A stretch of DNA of 64,000 bases from Streptomyces sp. NRRL S-244 (lineage in GTDB: Bacteria; Actinomycetota; Actinomycetes; Streptomycetales; Streptomycetaceae): contig NZ_JOCX01000001.1 of assembly GCF_000717915.1 (NCBI RefSeq), positions 62,001-126,000 of the forward strand. Direction: 5' to 3'. The position numbers and the translations under genes are program-made. The notes under the pieces are model-generated. The model worked only from the letters and a program-made list of their open reading frames with translations, searched no databases and was not told the origin of the DNA. The stretch's first letter is position 1, and each line of letters begins with the position of its first letter. Of the stretch, positions 39,933 to 48,534 are shown piece after piece.

Positions 39933-41884
39933 CAGGTGGTGCTCCTCGTCAGCGAGTCGAAGCGGCGGTCCGCCCCCCGGGCGAGGCGGAGGATGCCGCG
40001 GGCCATCGCGTCGGAGTCGCCGAGGATCACCGAGTCGACGCCCGGCCGGGCCCCGGCGGCGGTCACCCAGTGCACGCCCTCGGTGGGCACGCCGTACGCG
40101 AAGCGCCGCTCGTGCGCCGCGCCGGTCGCGTCGATGACGTGGTACGGGCGCTCGGTGACAGCGATCCCTCCGGTCCGGTACGGGCCGCGCTCGTCGTCGA
40201 TCACGTACGGGACGCACTGGCCGGTGGCGTACAGGTACCCCAGCAGCGGGTCCTCGGTGCGCACCACATCGGGCTCGGGCAGCCGCGCGTCGATGAACGC
40301 CCGCGCGTGCACCGCGTCCCCGCCGACCCGGGGCGAGCGGGCGGTGAAACGGCCGGCGGCCTCGTCCGCGCCGAACTCCGCCCCCGGGCCGAGGACGGTC
40401 AGCACGCCGGCCTCGATCAGCGCGATCGCCTCCCGGATCCGGCGCGGCGGCGGGCCGATCGACAGGTAGGCGTTCAACGGCCCGTAGCGGGCGGTCAGTT
40501 CGTCCCGGTAGTCGGCGCCGGATATCCCGCCGTGGTCGACCAGCAGCCGCACCTCGTTGCGCAGGTCGCGCAGCACGTCGAGGGCCGCCTTGTACGGGCC
40601 GTCGACGTTCCCGGCGTGCGCCTCGGCCACGTCCCGGCGCAGGTGCTCCAGCAGCCACCCGGTGAACGCGGCGCGGTCGGCGAAGACCCGGTCCGCGCAG
40701 GGCCGGGCGACGCGGTCCCAGTCCCAGCGCCGCCCGGCCGGCACGCCCAGCACGTCGAGCAGCCGGTCGCGGTCGTACGGGGTCCAGGGCCCGGAGGCGC
40801 TCCGTTCGAGCAGCCGCGCCGCGGCCTCGGGGCGGCCGCCGGCCCGCAGCAGGGCGGCGTAGTAGACGGTCTCGACCTCCTGGGAGACCAGCGGCCAGAT
40901 GTCGCACCGGAAGCGGGGCCGCCGCGGCCCCCGGCGCAGCCGGGCCACCGCCGCCGGGGTGAGGACGAGCGGGAGGTGGCGGCCGTGCGCGCCCTTCTGG
41001 TTCTCGCCGCGCGCCTGGTACGGCACCCCCCGGCGCGATCCGGCGTACAGCACGGGCTCGCGCCCGGAGCGGTGGTAGACCAGCCCGGCGTCCTTGGCTT
41101 CGTAGACCCCGCCGCGGCCCTCCGTCAGCAGGGCCATGTGGTCGAAGAAGTTGAGCCCGAGGCCGCGCAGCAGGACCGGCTCCCCGGGCTCGATCCCGTC
41201 GAGCCGGGCCTCGGCCGGGTTCCCCGGGGGCAGGTAGCAGAGCCCGCGGCGGGCCGCGAACCGCGCGAAGGCGGCCTCGGCGGGGGCCGGGGAGACCGGC
41301 AGGTGCCCCTGGGCCAGGACCACCGCGTCGAGCCCGGACAGCACCGTGCCGTCGTCCAGGGTCACCCGGTCGAGGCCCCCTGCGGAGGTGTCCGCGTCGA
41401 GGCGGACGGCCCGCGCGGGGTGGGTACGGATGTCCGCCGGGCCCCGCCGGACCACGCCGCGCAGCACCCACTCCAGGTAGCGCCCGTACAGGGCCCGGGT
41501 GGGGTAGCCGTCGGGACCCGGCACCTCGTCCCCGGCCGGGGAGGCGCCGCCGTGCAGGGCGGGGTCGGCGGCCCACTCGGCCAGGCTGGGGCCGGGCCGC
41601 ACGGGGCCGTCCATCGTCACGCTGTCATCGGTGAACAGGGTCACCTGGGAGGCGACCGTGTTCATGAGCAGGTGCCGCGACTGGTCGGAGCGCCACACCT
41701 GCCCGCTGCCCGGCCGCGGGTCGACGAGGTGGACCCGCAGCCGCACCCCGGCCGGCAGCAGCTCGTCCGCGTTGGCCGCCAGCCGCTCCAGGACGGACAG
41801 CCCCCGCGGGCCCGACCCGATGACGCAGACCGTCAACCAGCGCTCCCCGTCGCCGTGTTCGTCAGTACGTGCCGAAGTACTCAC
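39932..41884 (-). CDS. fzmM: FzmM: FAD-dependent aspartate N-oxygenase
   Basis: A 650-residue FAD/NAD(P)-binding protein. The N-terminal Rossmann motif VCVIGSGPRGLSVLERLA is followed by HLVDPRPGSGQVWR and an ATG-like hinge YLYATGQCVPYV near the end. It matches the CreE/FzmM group, which oxidises aspartate to nitrosuccinate in successive N-oxygenations. It pairs with FzmL directly downstream. The GTG start lies 23 bp inside the end of fzmN. Confidence 0.87.
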   Translation of the reverse strand: MSTSARTDEHGDGERWLTVCVIGSGPRGLSVLERLAANADELLPAGVRLRVHLVDPRPGSGQVWRSDQSRHLLMNTVASQVTLFTDDSVTMDGPVRPGPSLAEWAADPALHGGASPAGDEVPGPDGYPTRALYGRYLEWVLRGVVRRGPADIRTHPARAVRLDADTSAGGLDRVTLDDGTVLSGLDAVVLAQGHLPVSPAPAEAAFARFAARRGLCYLPPGNPAEARLDGIEPGEPVLLRGLGLNFFDHMALLTEGRGGVYEAKDAGLVYHRSGREPVLYAGSRRGVPYQARGENQKGAHGRHLPLVLTPAAVARLRRGPRRPRFRCDIWPLVSQEVETVYYAALLRAGGRPEAAARLLERSASGPWTPYDRDRLLDVLGVPAGRRWDWDRVARPCADRVFADRAAFTGWLLEHLRRDVAEAHAGNVDGPYKAALDVLRDLRNEVRLLVDHGGISGADYRDELTARYGPLNAYLSIGPPPRRIREAIALIEAGVLTVLGPGAEFGADEAAGRFTARSPRVGGDAVHARAFIDARLPEPDVVRTEDPLLGYLYATGQCVPYVIDDERGPYRTGGIAVTERPYHVIDATGAAHERRFAYGVPTEGVHWVTAAGARPGVDSVILGDSDAMARGILRLARGADRRFDSLTRSTT

Positions 41885-43424
41885 GGTGCTCCCATGCGGT
41901 GGTCTCGCCCGGTCCGGCGGGCCCCGCGACGGCCAGCCACTCCCCGAACCGGGCCACCTCGCTGTGCTTGAGCTGCGCCAGGCAGTCCTGGAGCGGTTTG
42001 CCCAGCAGGTCCCGGGCCAGGGCGCTGCCCTCCATCGCCGCCACCGCCTCCGCCAGATCGCGCGGCAGCGCCGCCGCCGTGGGGGCGTGCGGGTCCTCGG
42101 CGAGGGCGCCGGGCCGCAGCCCGCGCTCGATGCCGTCTAGCCCGGCGGCGAGCTGCGCGGCGAGGTAGAGGTAGGGGTTGGCGCAGGGCTCCCCGATCCG
42201 GTTCTCCACGTGCGTGGACTCCTCGCCCGGGCCGCCGAGGACCCGGATCAGGGCGCCCCGGTTCTCGGCGCTCCACACGACCCGGTCCGGGGAGAGCGAG
42301 AACTGCTCGTCGAGCCGCCGGTACCCGTTGACGGTCGGGATGCAGAACAGGGCGGTGTCCGCGGCGTGTTCGAGCAGCCCGGCCACGTAGCCGAGGCCTT
42401 CGTCCGAGAGCAGCGCGGCGCCGCCCTCGCCCGGAAGCGGAACGAAGGCGTTGCGGTCGGCCGCCGTGTCGAACAGCGACTGGTGCAGGTGCCAGCCGCT
42501 CGGGTCGAAGCGCTCCAGCCGGGGCAGCGCCATGAAGGAGGCGTGGTGGCCGAGGCGGGCGCAGATCTGCTTGGCGACCGTACGGAAGAGCAGCATGGCG
42601 TCGGCGGCGTCCAGCCCGTTCATCGGGCTGAACGTGAACTCCAGCTGGCCCGGGCCGGATTCGTGCTCGACGGTGCGCAGCGGCAGCCCGAGTTCGCGCA
42701 GGGCCCGCGCGAGCGGGGTGACGAGGTGCATCAGGCCGTCGGTGAAGGTGTCCAGGTTGAACTGGTAGCCGCTGTTGACCGGTTCCACGGCGGGCGGTTC
42801 GCCCTGGACGCCGAATCCGCCGACCGCCGCGGCGGCCCCCGGGCCGTGTTCCGCGCCGGCCAGCCGGGTCACGTACCACTCCACCTCCAGGCCGACCACG
42901 TAACTCAGGCCGCGCCCGGCGGCGCGGGCGCACTGGCGGCGCAGCACGGCACGGCTGGAGAGCGGGTGGGGGGTGCCGTCGCGCAGGTGCTCGTCGGCGA
43001 TGACCCAGCCGGTGGCCGCCTCGGTGTACGGCAGCACCTTGAAGGTGAGCGGATCGGGGACGATCAGGAAATCGCCGGCGCCGGTCAGCTCGGGTATGCC
43101 GATGCCGCCGCCGGGTGCGAAGAAGTCGACGCCCACGGCGTGCCCGGTGTCGAAGACGAAGGGGCCCGGGCTCATGTCGATGCCGTTGCGCAGCGCCGTG
43201 CGGAAGGCCTCGACCGTCAGGGTCTTGGAGCGCATCAGCCCGTGCGGATCGCCGAAGCCGACCCGGACGAACTCCAGGCCCGCCAGGGTCTCCTCCAAGG
43301 CCTCCGCGGCGGCCCGCTGGTCCGCGCTCCACAGGCCGTGGCGCTCGACGAAGCCGACGCTGCCGGTGGCGAAGCGGGCGTAGCGCCGCTCGTCGGCCTC
43401 GCGGGCGGTGGTGGCCTTGGTCAT
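41862..43424 (-). CDS. fzmN: FzmN: glutamine synthetase-like glutamylhydrazine synthetase
   Basis: A 520-residue type I/III glutamine synthetase fold: VGLEVEWYV (metal Glu), NSGYQFNLD, EHESGPGQLEFTFSP, HASFMALPR, GWHLHQSLFD and ENRGALIRVLG. In fosfazinomycin and kinamycin pathways this enzyme joins hydrazine to the side chain of glutamate, giving glutamylhydrazine. It forms the fixed fzmN-O-P-Q-R cassette with the next four genes. ATGA overlap with fzmO. Confidence 0.88.
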   Translation of the reverse strand: MTKATTAREADERRYARFATGSVGFVERHGLWSADQRAAAEALEETLAGLEFVRVGFGDPHGLMRSKTLTVEAFRTALRNGIDMSPGPFVFDTGHAVGVDFFAPGGGIGIPELTGAGDFLIVPDPLTFKVLPYTEAATGWVIADEHLRDGTPHPLSSRAVLRRQCARAAGRGLSYVVGLEVEWYVTRLAGAEHGPGAAAAVGGFGVQGEPPAVEPVNSGYQFNLDTFTDGLMHLVTPLARALRELGLPLRTVEHESGPGQLEFTFSPMNGLDAADAMLLFRTVAKQICARLGHHASFMALPRLERFDPSGWHLHQSLFDTAADRNAFVPLPGEGGAALLSDEGLGYVAGLLEHAADTALFCIPTVNGYRRLDEQFSLSPDRVVWSAENRGALIRVLGGPGEESTHVENRIGEPCANPYLYLAAQLAAGLDGIERGLRPGALAEDPHAPTAAALPRDLAEAVAAMEGSALARDLLGKPLQDCLAQLKHSEVARFGEWLAVAGPAGPGETTAWEHREYFGTY

Positions 43425-44941
43425 GTCGATTCCTTTGCTGGTTCCGGCGATCGCGCCGAGAGCGCCGCGTAGTGGTGGTGCCAGGGCCGCGCCTGCTCCA
43501 GCTGGTACGCGGCGGCCAGGACCCGCAGGTCCTCGCCCCGCCCGCCGACCAGTTGCAGGCCGACGGGCAGGCCCTCGGGCGACAGCCCCGCCGGGACGGA
43601 CACGGCGGGCTGGCCGGTCAGGTTGAAGGTGTAGGCCTCGGGGGCCCACGCCAGCCAGGACAGGGCGCCCTTGCGGACCGGGTCCGGCGGCTCGTGCCGG
43701 TCGGCGGCGAACGGCGCGATGGCCACGGTCGGCATGGCCAGCAGGTCGTAGTGCTCCATCAGGGCCTGGCTGCGGGCGCGCAGCACGGCGCGCGCCTCGT
43801 ACGCCCGGGCCAGCCGGGCGGCGCTGAGCGTGCGCCCGTACCGGATGACGCGGAGCCGGCCGGGGTCGAGGCGGTCCGCGACCTCGTCGAGGTCCCGGGG
43901 GTGGGCGGCCGCCTCCCAGCCGGCCAGGATCGTCTCCAGGGCCCGGTACGGGTCCTCGAAGGGCGGCGCGATCTCCTCGACCGCGTGCCCCCGGGCCGCC
44001 AGCGCCTCCACGGCCCGCCGGGCGACGGCCGCGATACCGGGCGGCGGTACGGGATCGCCGAGCGAGGGGATCCAGCCGATGCGCAGGCGGGGCAGGAGCC
44101 CGGCCGTCTCCTCCAGGTCCCCGGCCGGCCCGCCGGGCGCCCCGAAGGACAGCGGGTCGGCCGTGTCGTAGCCGGACATCACCTGGGTGAGCAGGGCCGC
44201 GTCGGCCACCGTCCGGGTCAGCGGCCCCAGGTGGGACAGCTCGTCCGGGCTCTGGGGCACGTACGGGATCCGGCCCAGCGAGGGTTTGAACCCGACGACC
44301 CCGCAGAAGGCGGCCGGGATGCGGATCGACCCGGCGCCGTCGGTGCCGGTGGCGCCGACCCCGATGCCCACGGCCACCGAGGCGGCCGCGCCGGCGCTGG
44401 AGCCGCCGGGGGTGCGGGCGGGGTCCCACGGATTGCGGGTGGGGCCCTGGAGCCGGTTGACGCCGGCCGCGCTCCACCCGCCCTCGGAGGTGTTGGTCTT
44501 GCCGATGACGATCGCGCCCGCCGCCCGCAGCCGGGCCACGGCCGGGGCGTCCCGGCCGGGTACGGCGTCGGCGTGCAGGAGGGAGCCGCGGGTGGTCCGT
44601 ATCCCCTCCGTCGGGGTCAGGTCCTTGACGGAGACGGGCATGCCGAGCAGCGGCCGGTCCCGCCAGACGGCGTTCCCGTACCGGTGGAGCAGCCGGTCGG
44701 CGGCCTCGGCCTCGGCGGTGGCGCGCTCGCGGGCGAGCGTGAGGAAGGCGCCGATCCGGGGCTCCCACCGGTCCAGCAGCCCGAAGGTGGCGGCGAGGTG
44801 CTCCGAGGGCAGCAGGCTGCCGTCCCCGTAGGCGGCGCGGAGCGTGCGGATCCCGGCGGACGGCGACGCGGGCAGGTGGGGTGCGGCGGGCAGGCCGGGT
44901 GCGGCGGGCAGGTGGGGTGCGGCGGGCAGGTCAGGCGCCAT
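43421..44941 (-). CDS. fzmO: FzmO: amidase-signature hydrolase
   Basis: A 506-residue amidase. The Ser-cisSer-Lys triad is visible as VSVKDL (Lys), GGSSAG (cis-Ser) and GTDGAGSIRIPA (nucleophile Ser). In the cassette it hydrolyses acetylhydrazide to free hydrazine for FzmN. The N-terminus is built from three copies of an LPAAPx hexapeptide encoded by 18-bp tandem repeats. Its ATG lies 11 bp inside the fzmP end. Confidence 0.86.
   Translation of the reverse strand: MAPDLPAAPHLPAAPGLPAAPHLPASPSAGIRTLRAAYGDGSLLPSEHLAATFGLLDRWEPRIGAFLTLARERATAEAEAADRLLHRYGNAVWRDRPLLGMPVSVKDLTPTEGIRTTRGSLLHADAVPGRDAPAVARLRAAGAIVIGKTNTSEGGWSAAGVNRLQGPTRNPWDPARTPGGSSAGAAASVAVGIGVGATGTDGAGSIRIPAAFCGVVGFKPSLGRIPYVPQSPDELSHLGPLTRTVADAALLTQVMSGYDTADPLSFGAPGGPAGDLEETAGLLPRLRIGWIPSLGDPVPPPGIAAVARRAVEALAARGHAVEEIAPPFEDPYRALETILAGWEAAAHPRDLDEVADRLDPGRLRVIRYGRTLSAARLARAYEARAVLRARSQALMEHYDLLAMPTVAIAPFAADRHEPPDPVRKGALSWLAWAPEAYTFNLTGQPAVSVPAGLSPEGLPVGLQLVGGRGEDLRVLAAAYQLEQARPWHHHYAALSARSPEPAKEST
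44871..44924. repeat. Three 18-bp tandem repeats in the 5' end of fzmO
   Basis: Units begin GGCAGGTGGGGTGCGGCG and encode LPAAPH/LPAAPG on the minus strand. The copy number probably varies between strains without frame loss. Confidence 0.85.
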
Positions 44942-46658
44942 GGAAATCCCGGTACCAGCCGTTGTCGAAATCGCGGATCTCCAGGCCCCGGTCGGCGGCC
45001 GCCTGGTGCAGCAGCGCCTGGATCCGGCCGGCCGTCATGGCCGCCCGCAGGTCGCCCTGCCCGAACTCGGCGCCGGAGGTGCGCAGCAGCCGCAGGTCGT
45101 AGAGGCCGGGGCGGTACGCGCCTTCCAGCACGATGCCGAGCGGGACGCGCAGGGCGTGCCGGACGCCGAAGGTGACGTGCCCGGTGTGGTGCTGGTCGGA
45201 CCAGTTGGTGATGTCGGCCGTCATCGGGGCGAAGAACCAGTCGTCGCGGCCCGGGGACTCCGCGGTCCACGACATGCTGTGCGGCAGGTAGTGCCAGGTG
45301 TTGTAGCGCATCCGCGCGCTGTACGCGGAGAGGGTCCGGGCGAGGGCGGCCCGGTCCTCGGCGAACTTCCGGGCGAACGCGGCGCCGGGCGCGACGCAGC
45401 AGTAGAAATCGCGGGTGGCCAGGGCGATCCGGTCCTCGGCCGGGTGGCCGCTGTGCAGGACGGCGACGCTCTTGGGTCCCCGGCCCATCACGACGTCGCA
45501 GTCCAGCGCCCCGGCCAGCGTCTCGAAGAAGCGGTGCAGGAACCCCTCGTACGCGCTGGTGAACCCGGCGGGCGCGGCGAGCCGTACGACGCGCTCCACG
45601 ACCTCCTCGGCGTACGCCGAGACCGCCGCGGGGGCGGCCGCCACGGGGAAGGGCCGGCCCGCGGCGCCGGAGAGCAGCTCCGCCACCGGCGCCGGGAGCT
45701 CGTCCCAGCCGAGCGGCTCGGCCATGATCCGCTCGCGTTTGTGCAGGGAGGCACCGTTGATCTCGCGGTAGAACACGGCGCCCGCGCGCAACCGCTCCGC
45801 CCGCGCTGCGGCGCAGGCGGCGGCCAGGGCGTCGAGCGCGGCGCCCGTCGGCGAGCCGGCGAGGTCCGGGACCGGGGCCCCGTACGTCTCGATGCGTTCC
45901 CGCAGGAAGCCCGCGAGCAGGTCCGGGGTGAGCTGTACGCCGTTGAACTCCTCGGCCCGGACCGGGGAGCCGGAGCTGATGAGCGCGTTCAGGCAGACGA
46001 CGAAGGTGGCGTCCTCGGGGGACCACCGCGCGGCCGGGGCCGCCCGGAGCGCGGTGAGCACGGAGCCCTCGGACCCGGCGGCCAGCGAACGGCCGGGCAG
46101 ATTGCTGAACTTGCCGAGGTTGCTGTAGAAGCGGTCGCCCACGTACAGCAGTACGGGGGCCATGTGGACCAGGGCGTGGCCCACGGCGTCGATCCGCTGC
46201 CGCACGGAGTCGGCGTCCTGCTGCGCGAGCCAGCGGTGCACCTCCTCGAACTGGATCCGCTGGACGTCCTGGGCCAGCGCCCACAGCCGGCCCAGGGATT
46301 CCGGCCGGTTCTGCCACTTGAGGGTGCCGAGTGGCTCGGCCTCCTCGGGGCCGGCCGGCCGGGTGCCGGCCGGGACGACGCGCAGCCGCCCGGTCCCGGT
46401 CAGGACCAGCAGGTCCCCGGCGCCGTCGTCCGCCGCGGTGTCGGGGCCGCCGGTCGGGGCGAAGCCCGCGACCTGGGACTCGGCGATCTCCGTGTACACG
46501 CGCTCGCCGAGCCCCATGGCCGCTCGGCCGATCTGCTCGGGGACCATCCCGTCGAGGGTGGCCGCTATCCGTATCGCGTCGGCGGCCAGGCCGCAGGCGC
46601 GGGCCCGTTCGGCGGCCGCCTTGACCTGGGCATCGAATCCGGGCGTCTTCAGCTGCAT
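44931..46658 (-). CDS. fzmP: FzmP: cassette protein of unknown function
   Basis: A 575-residue soluble protein, conserved as the fifth member of the kinamycin/fosfazinomycin hydrazine cassette (kinJ equivalent). No recognised domain. The C-terminal part is rich in aromatic and His residues (MRYNTWHYLPHSM, DITNWSDQHHTGHVTFG), which could bind metal or heme. As the only uncharacterised cassette member it is a candidate for work around the N-N bond, but this is inference. ATG 46658 follows AGGTGA; GTG 46667 is an alternative start. Confidence 0.78.
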   Translation of the reverse strand: MQLKTPGFDAQVKAAAERARACGLAADAIRIAATLDGMVPEQIGRAAMGLGERVYTEIAESQVAGFAPTGGPDTAADDGAGDLLVLTGTGRLRVVPAGTRPAGPEEAEPLGTLKWQNRPESLGRLWALAQDVQRIQFEEVHRWLAQQDADSVRQRIDAVGHALVHMAPVLLYVGDRFYSNLGKFSNLPGRSLAAGSEGSVLTALRAAPAARWSPEDATFVVCLNALISSGSPVRAEEFNGVQLTPDLLAGFLRERIETYGAPVPDLAGSPTGAALDALAAACAAARAERLRAGAVFYREINGASLHKRERIMAEPLGWDELPAPVAELLSGAAGRPFPVAAAPAAVSAYAEEVVERVVRLAAPAGFTSAYEGFLHRFFETLAGALDCDVVMGRGPKSVAVLHSGHPAEDRIALATRDFYCCVAPGAAFARKFAEDRAALARTLSAYSARMRYNTWHYLPHSMSWTAESPGRDDWFFAPMTADITNWSDQHHTGHVTFGVRHALRVPLGIVLEGAYRPGLYDLRLLRTSGAEFGQGDLRAAMTAGRIQALLHQAAADRGLEIRDFDNGWYRDFHGA

Positions 46659-46733
46659 TGTCGTCACCTACGGAACGTCATTCGACGGCGGTTCGGGATC
46701 GGGGCGGGACGGCCCGCCCCGCGGGACCCGGGT

Positions 46734-47138
46734 TCAGCCGAGCGCATCGAGGGTCCATGCGGACTCGTGGCGGCTGAACCCGAGGTGCGGGTAGTACGCG
46801 ACGGCGGCCGGGGCCGAGAGGAGCACGAGCTTGGCCTGCGGCGCCGCCTCCCGGGTGGCGCGGATGAGATCCCGGCCCACGCCGCGGCGCTGGAACTCGG
46901 CGTCCACGGCGATGTCGCTCAGGTACGTGACGTACGAGCCGTCGGTGATCGAGCGCGCGATGCCGATGAGCCGCCCGTCGAGGCGGGCCGTGATCACGAG
47001 GTTGGCGCCGGCCAGCATCCGGGTGAACCGCTCGACGTCCTCGACGGGACGGCGCTCGCCGAGGGTGGACGCGCGGTACAGGGCGGTGACTTCGGCGACG
47101 TCGAGGCTGGCACCGACGACGGGCTCACACTTCCACAT
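46734..47138 (-). CDS. fzmQ: FzmQ: GNAT N-acetyltransferase
   Basis: A 134-residue GNAT enzyme with YLSDIAVDAEFQRRGVGRDL (acetyl-CoA motif A) and AYYPHLGF (motif B). In the cassette FzmQ acetylates hydrazinosuccinate before the lyase step. It overlaps the end of fzmR by 14 bp. Confidence 0.9.
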   Translation of the reverse strand: MWKCEPVVGASLDVAEVTALYRASTLGERRPVEDVERFTRMLAGANLVITARLDGRLIGIARSITDGSYVTYLSDIAVDAEFQRRGVGRDLIRATREAAPQAKLVLLSAPAAVAYYPHLGFSRHESAWTLDALG

Positions 47139-48432
47139 GCTGCTGCAGCTCCTTGCTCAGTTCGTTCAGTCGGGATTTGAGGTGGTCGCGGTTTCCGAGG
47201 AAGCGCCGCGGGTCCATGTGATCGGCGGTGACGTCCACGCCGCGGGAGCCGAGGCCCTCGGCCAGGCTCGTGCCGCGCTCCCAGGCCTCGGTGGCCGCGG
47301 CCTGGACCAGCCGGTAGGCCTCCTCGCGGTCCCGGCCCTCCTCGACGAGGTCCAGGAACACCTCGGAGCTGTAGACCAGGCCCCGGGTGGCGTCGATGTT
47401 GCGCGCCATGCGCTCGGGGAACACCCGCAGCCCGCGCAGCAGTCCGGCGGCCGACACGAGCTGGTAGTGGGCCACGGTCAGGCTGTCGGGCAGGATGACC
47501 CGCTCCACGGAGGAGTGCGCGAGGTCCCGTTCGTGCCACAGCGCGACGTTCTCGTAGGCCGCCCCGGCGTTGGAGCGCAGGATCCGGGCGAGACCGCACA
47601 GCCGCTCGCTGGTCGTCGGGTTCCGCTTGTGCGGCATCGCGCTGGACCCCTGGTAGGCGCTGGTGCGCGGCTCGTCCACCTCCCCGACCTCGGTGCGCTG
47701 GAGCATCCGCATCTCCAGGGCGAACTGCTCGACGACGGCCCCCGTGACGGCGAGCGCGGAGAGCAGCTCGGCGTGCCGGTCCCGCGCCACGACCTGGGTG
47801 GGCATCGGCTCGACGCCGAGCCCGAGTTGCCCGCAGACCCACCCCTCCACGTACGGGGAGATGTGCGCGTACGTGCCGACCGGCCCGGAGAGGGTGCCAA
47901 CGGCGACGGCGGCGCGGGCGGCGGTCAGCCGGGCGATGCTGCGGTGCAGGGCGAAGGCGTGCACGGCGAGCTTCTGCCCGAAGGTGGTGGGCTCGGCGTG
48001 GATGCCGTGGGTGCGGGCGATGCACACCGTGTCCCAGTGCTCCAGGGCGCGCTCCACGAGCAGTTCGGCGAACGTACGGGCGGCATTCAGCACGTGGTCG
48101 CACGAGCGGGCCAGGATGTGTCCCAGCGCGGTGTCGACGAGGTCGTAGCTCGTCATCCCGTGGTGCACCCAGCGCGCGGAAGCGGTCGGCATCGTCTCCG
48201 TGTAGGCCGCGAGGAACGCGAGGATCTCGTGGTCGCGGGTGAGCTCCAGCTCGCGGACCCGGGCGACGGCGGGGACGGGGGCGCGGCGGATGTCGGCCAG
48301 GCTGCCCTGGTCCACGACGCCGAGTTCTGCCTGGGCGGTGCTCGCCAGTACCTCGACGCGCGTCCAGGTGGCGTACTTGTGCTCCTCGGTCCAGAGCTCG
48401 GCCAGCTCCGGAGTGGAATAGCGTTCGATCAA
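47125..48432 (-). CDS. fzmR: FzmR: adenylosuccinate-lyase-like hydrazinosuccinate lyase
   Basis: A 435-residue PurB homologue. IERYSTPELAELW, THGIHAEPTTFG (catalytic His) and the signature QGSSAMPHKRNPTTSE are clear. In the cassette it splits N-acetylhydrazinosuccinate into fumarate and acetylhydrazide. I start it at TTG 48432 because AGGAGA lies 7 bases upstream and PurB proteins begin with this L/M-IERYS; the open frame extends to 48468. It is not the housekeeping purB, given its cluster context. Confidence 0.88.
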   Translation of the reverse strand: MIERYSTPELAELWTEEHKYATWTRVEVLASTAQAELGVVDQGSLADIRRAPVPAVARVRELELTRDHEILAFLAAYTETMPTASARWVHHGMTSYDLVDTALGHILARSCDHVLNAARTFAELLVERALEHWDTVCIARTHGIHAEPTTFGQKLAVHAFALHRSIARLTAARAAVAVGTLSGPVGTYAHISPYVEGWVCGQLGLGVEPMPTQVVARDRHAELLSALAVTGAVVEQFALEMRMLQRTEVGEVDEPRTSAYQGSSAMPHKRNPTTSERLCGLARILRSNAGAAYENVALWHERDLAHSSVERVILPDSLTVAHYQLVSAAGLLRGLRVFPERMARNIDATRGLVYSSEVFLDLVEEGRDREEAYRLVQAAATEAWERGTSLAEGLGSRGVDVTADHMDPRRFLGNRDHLKSRLNELSKELQQHVEV

Positions 48433-48534
48433 GGTCGGTTCTCCTCGGATCTCCCCGTCGGACGGCACGGCGGGGGACGGGACGCGGGGGACGGGACGTG
48501 GGGGCGGAGCTCGCGGGGGCGGAGCTCGCGGGGC

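Noticed and set aside
47125..48468. fzmR as the housekeeping purB
   Set aside because: It lies inside the fixed fzmN-O-P-Q-R cassette with overlapping genes; purB normally stands apart in Streptomyces.
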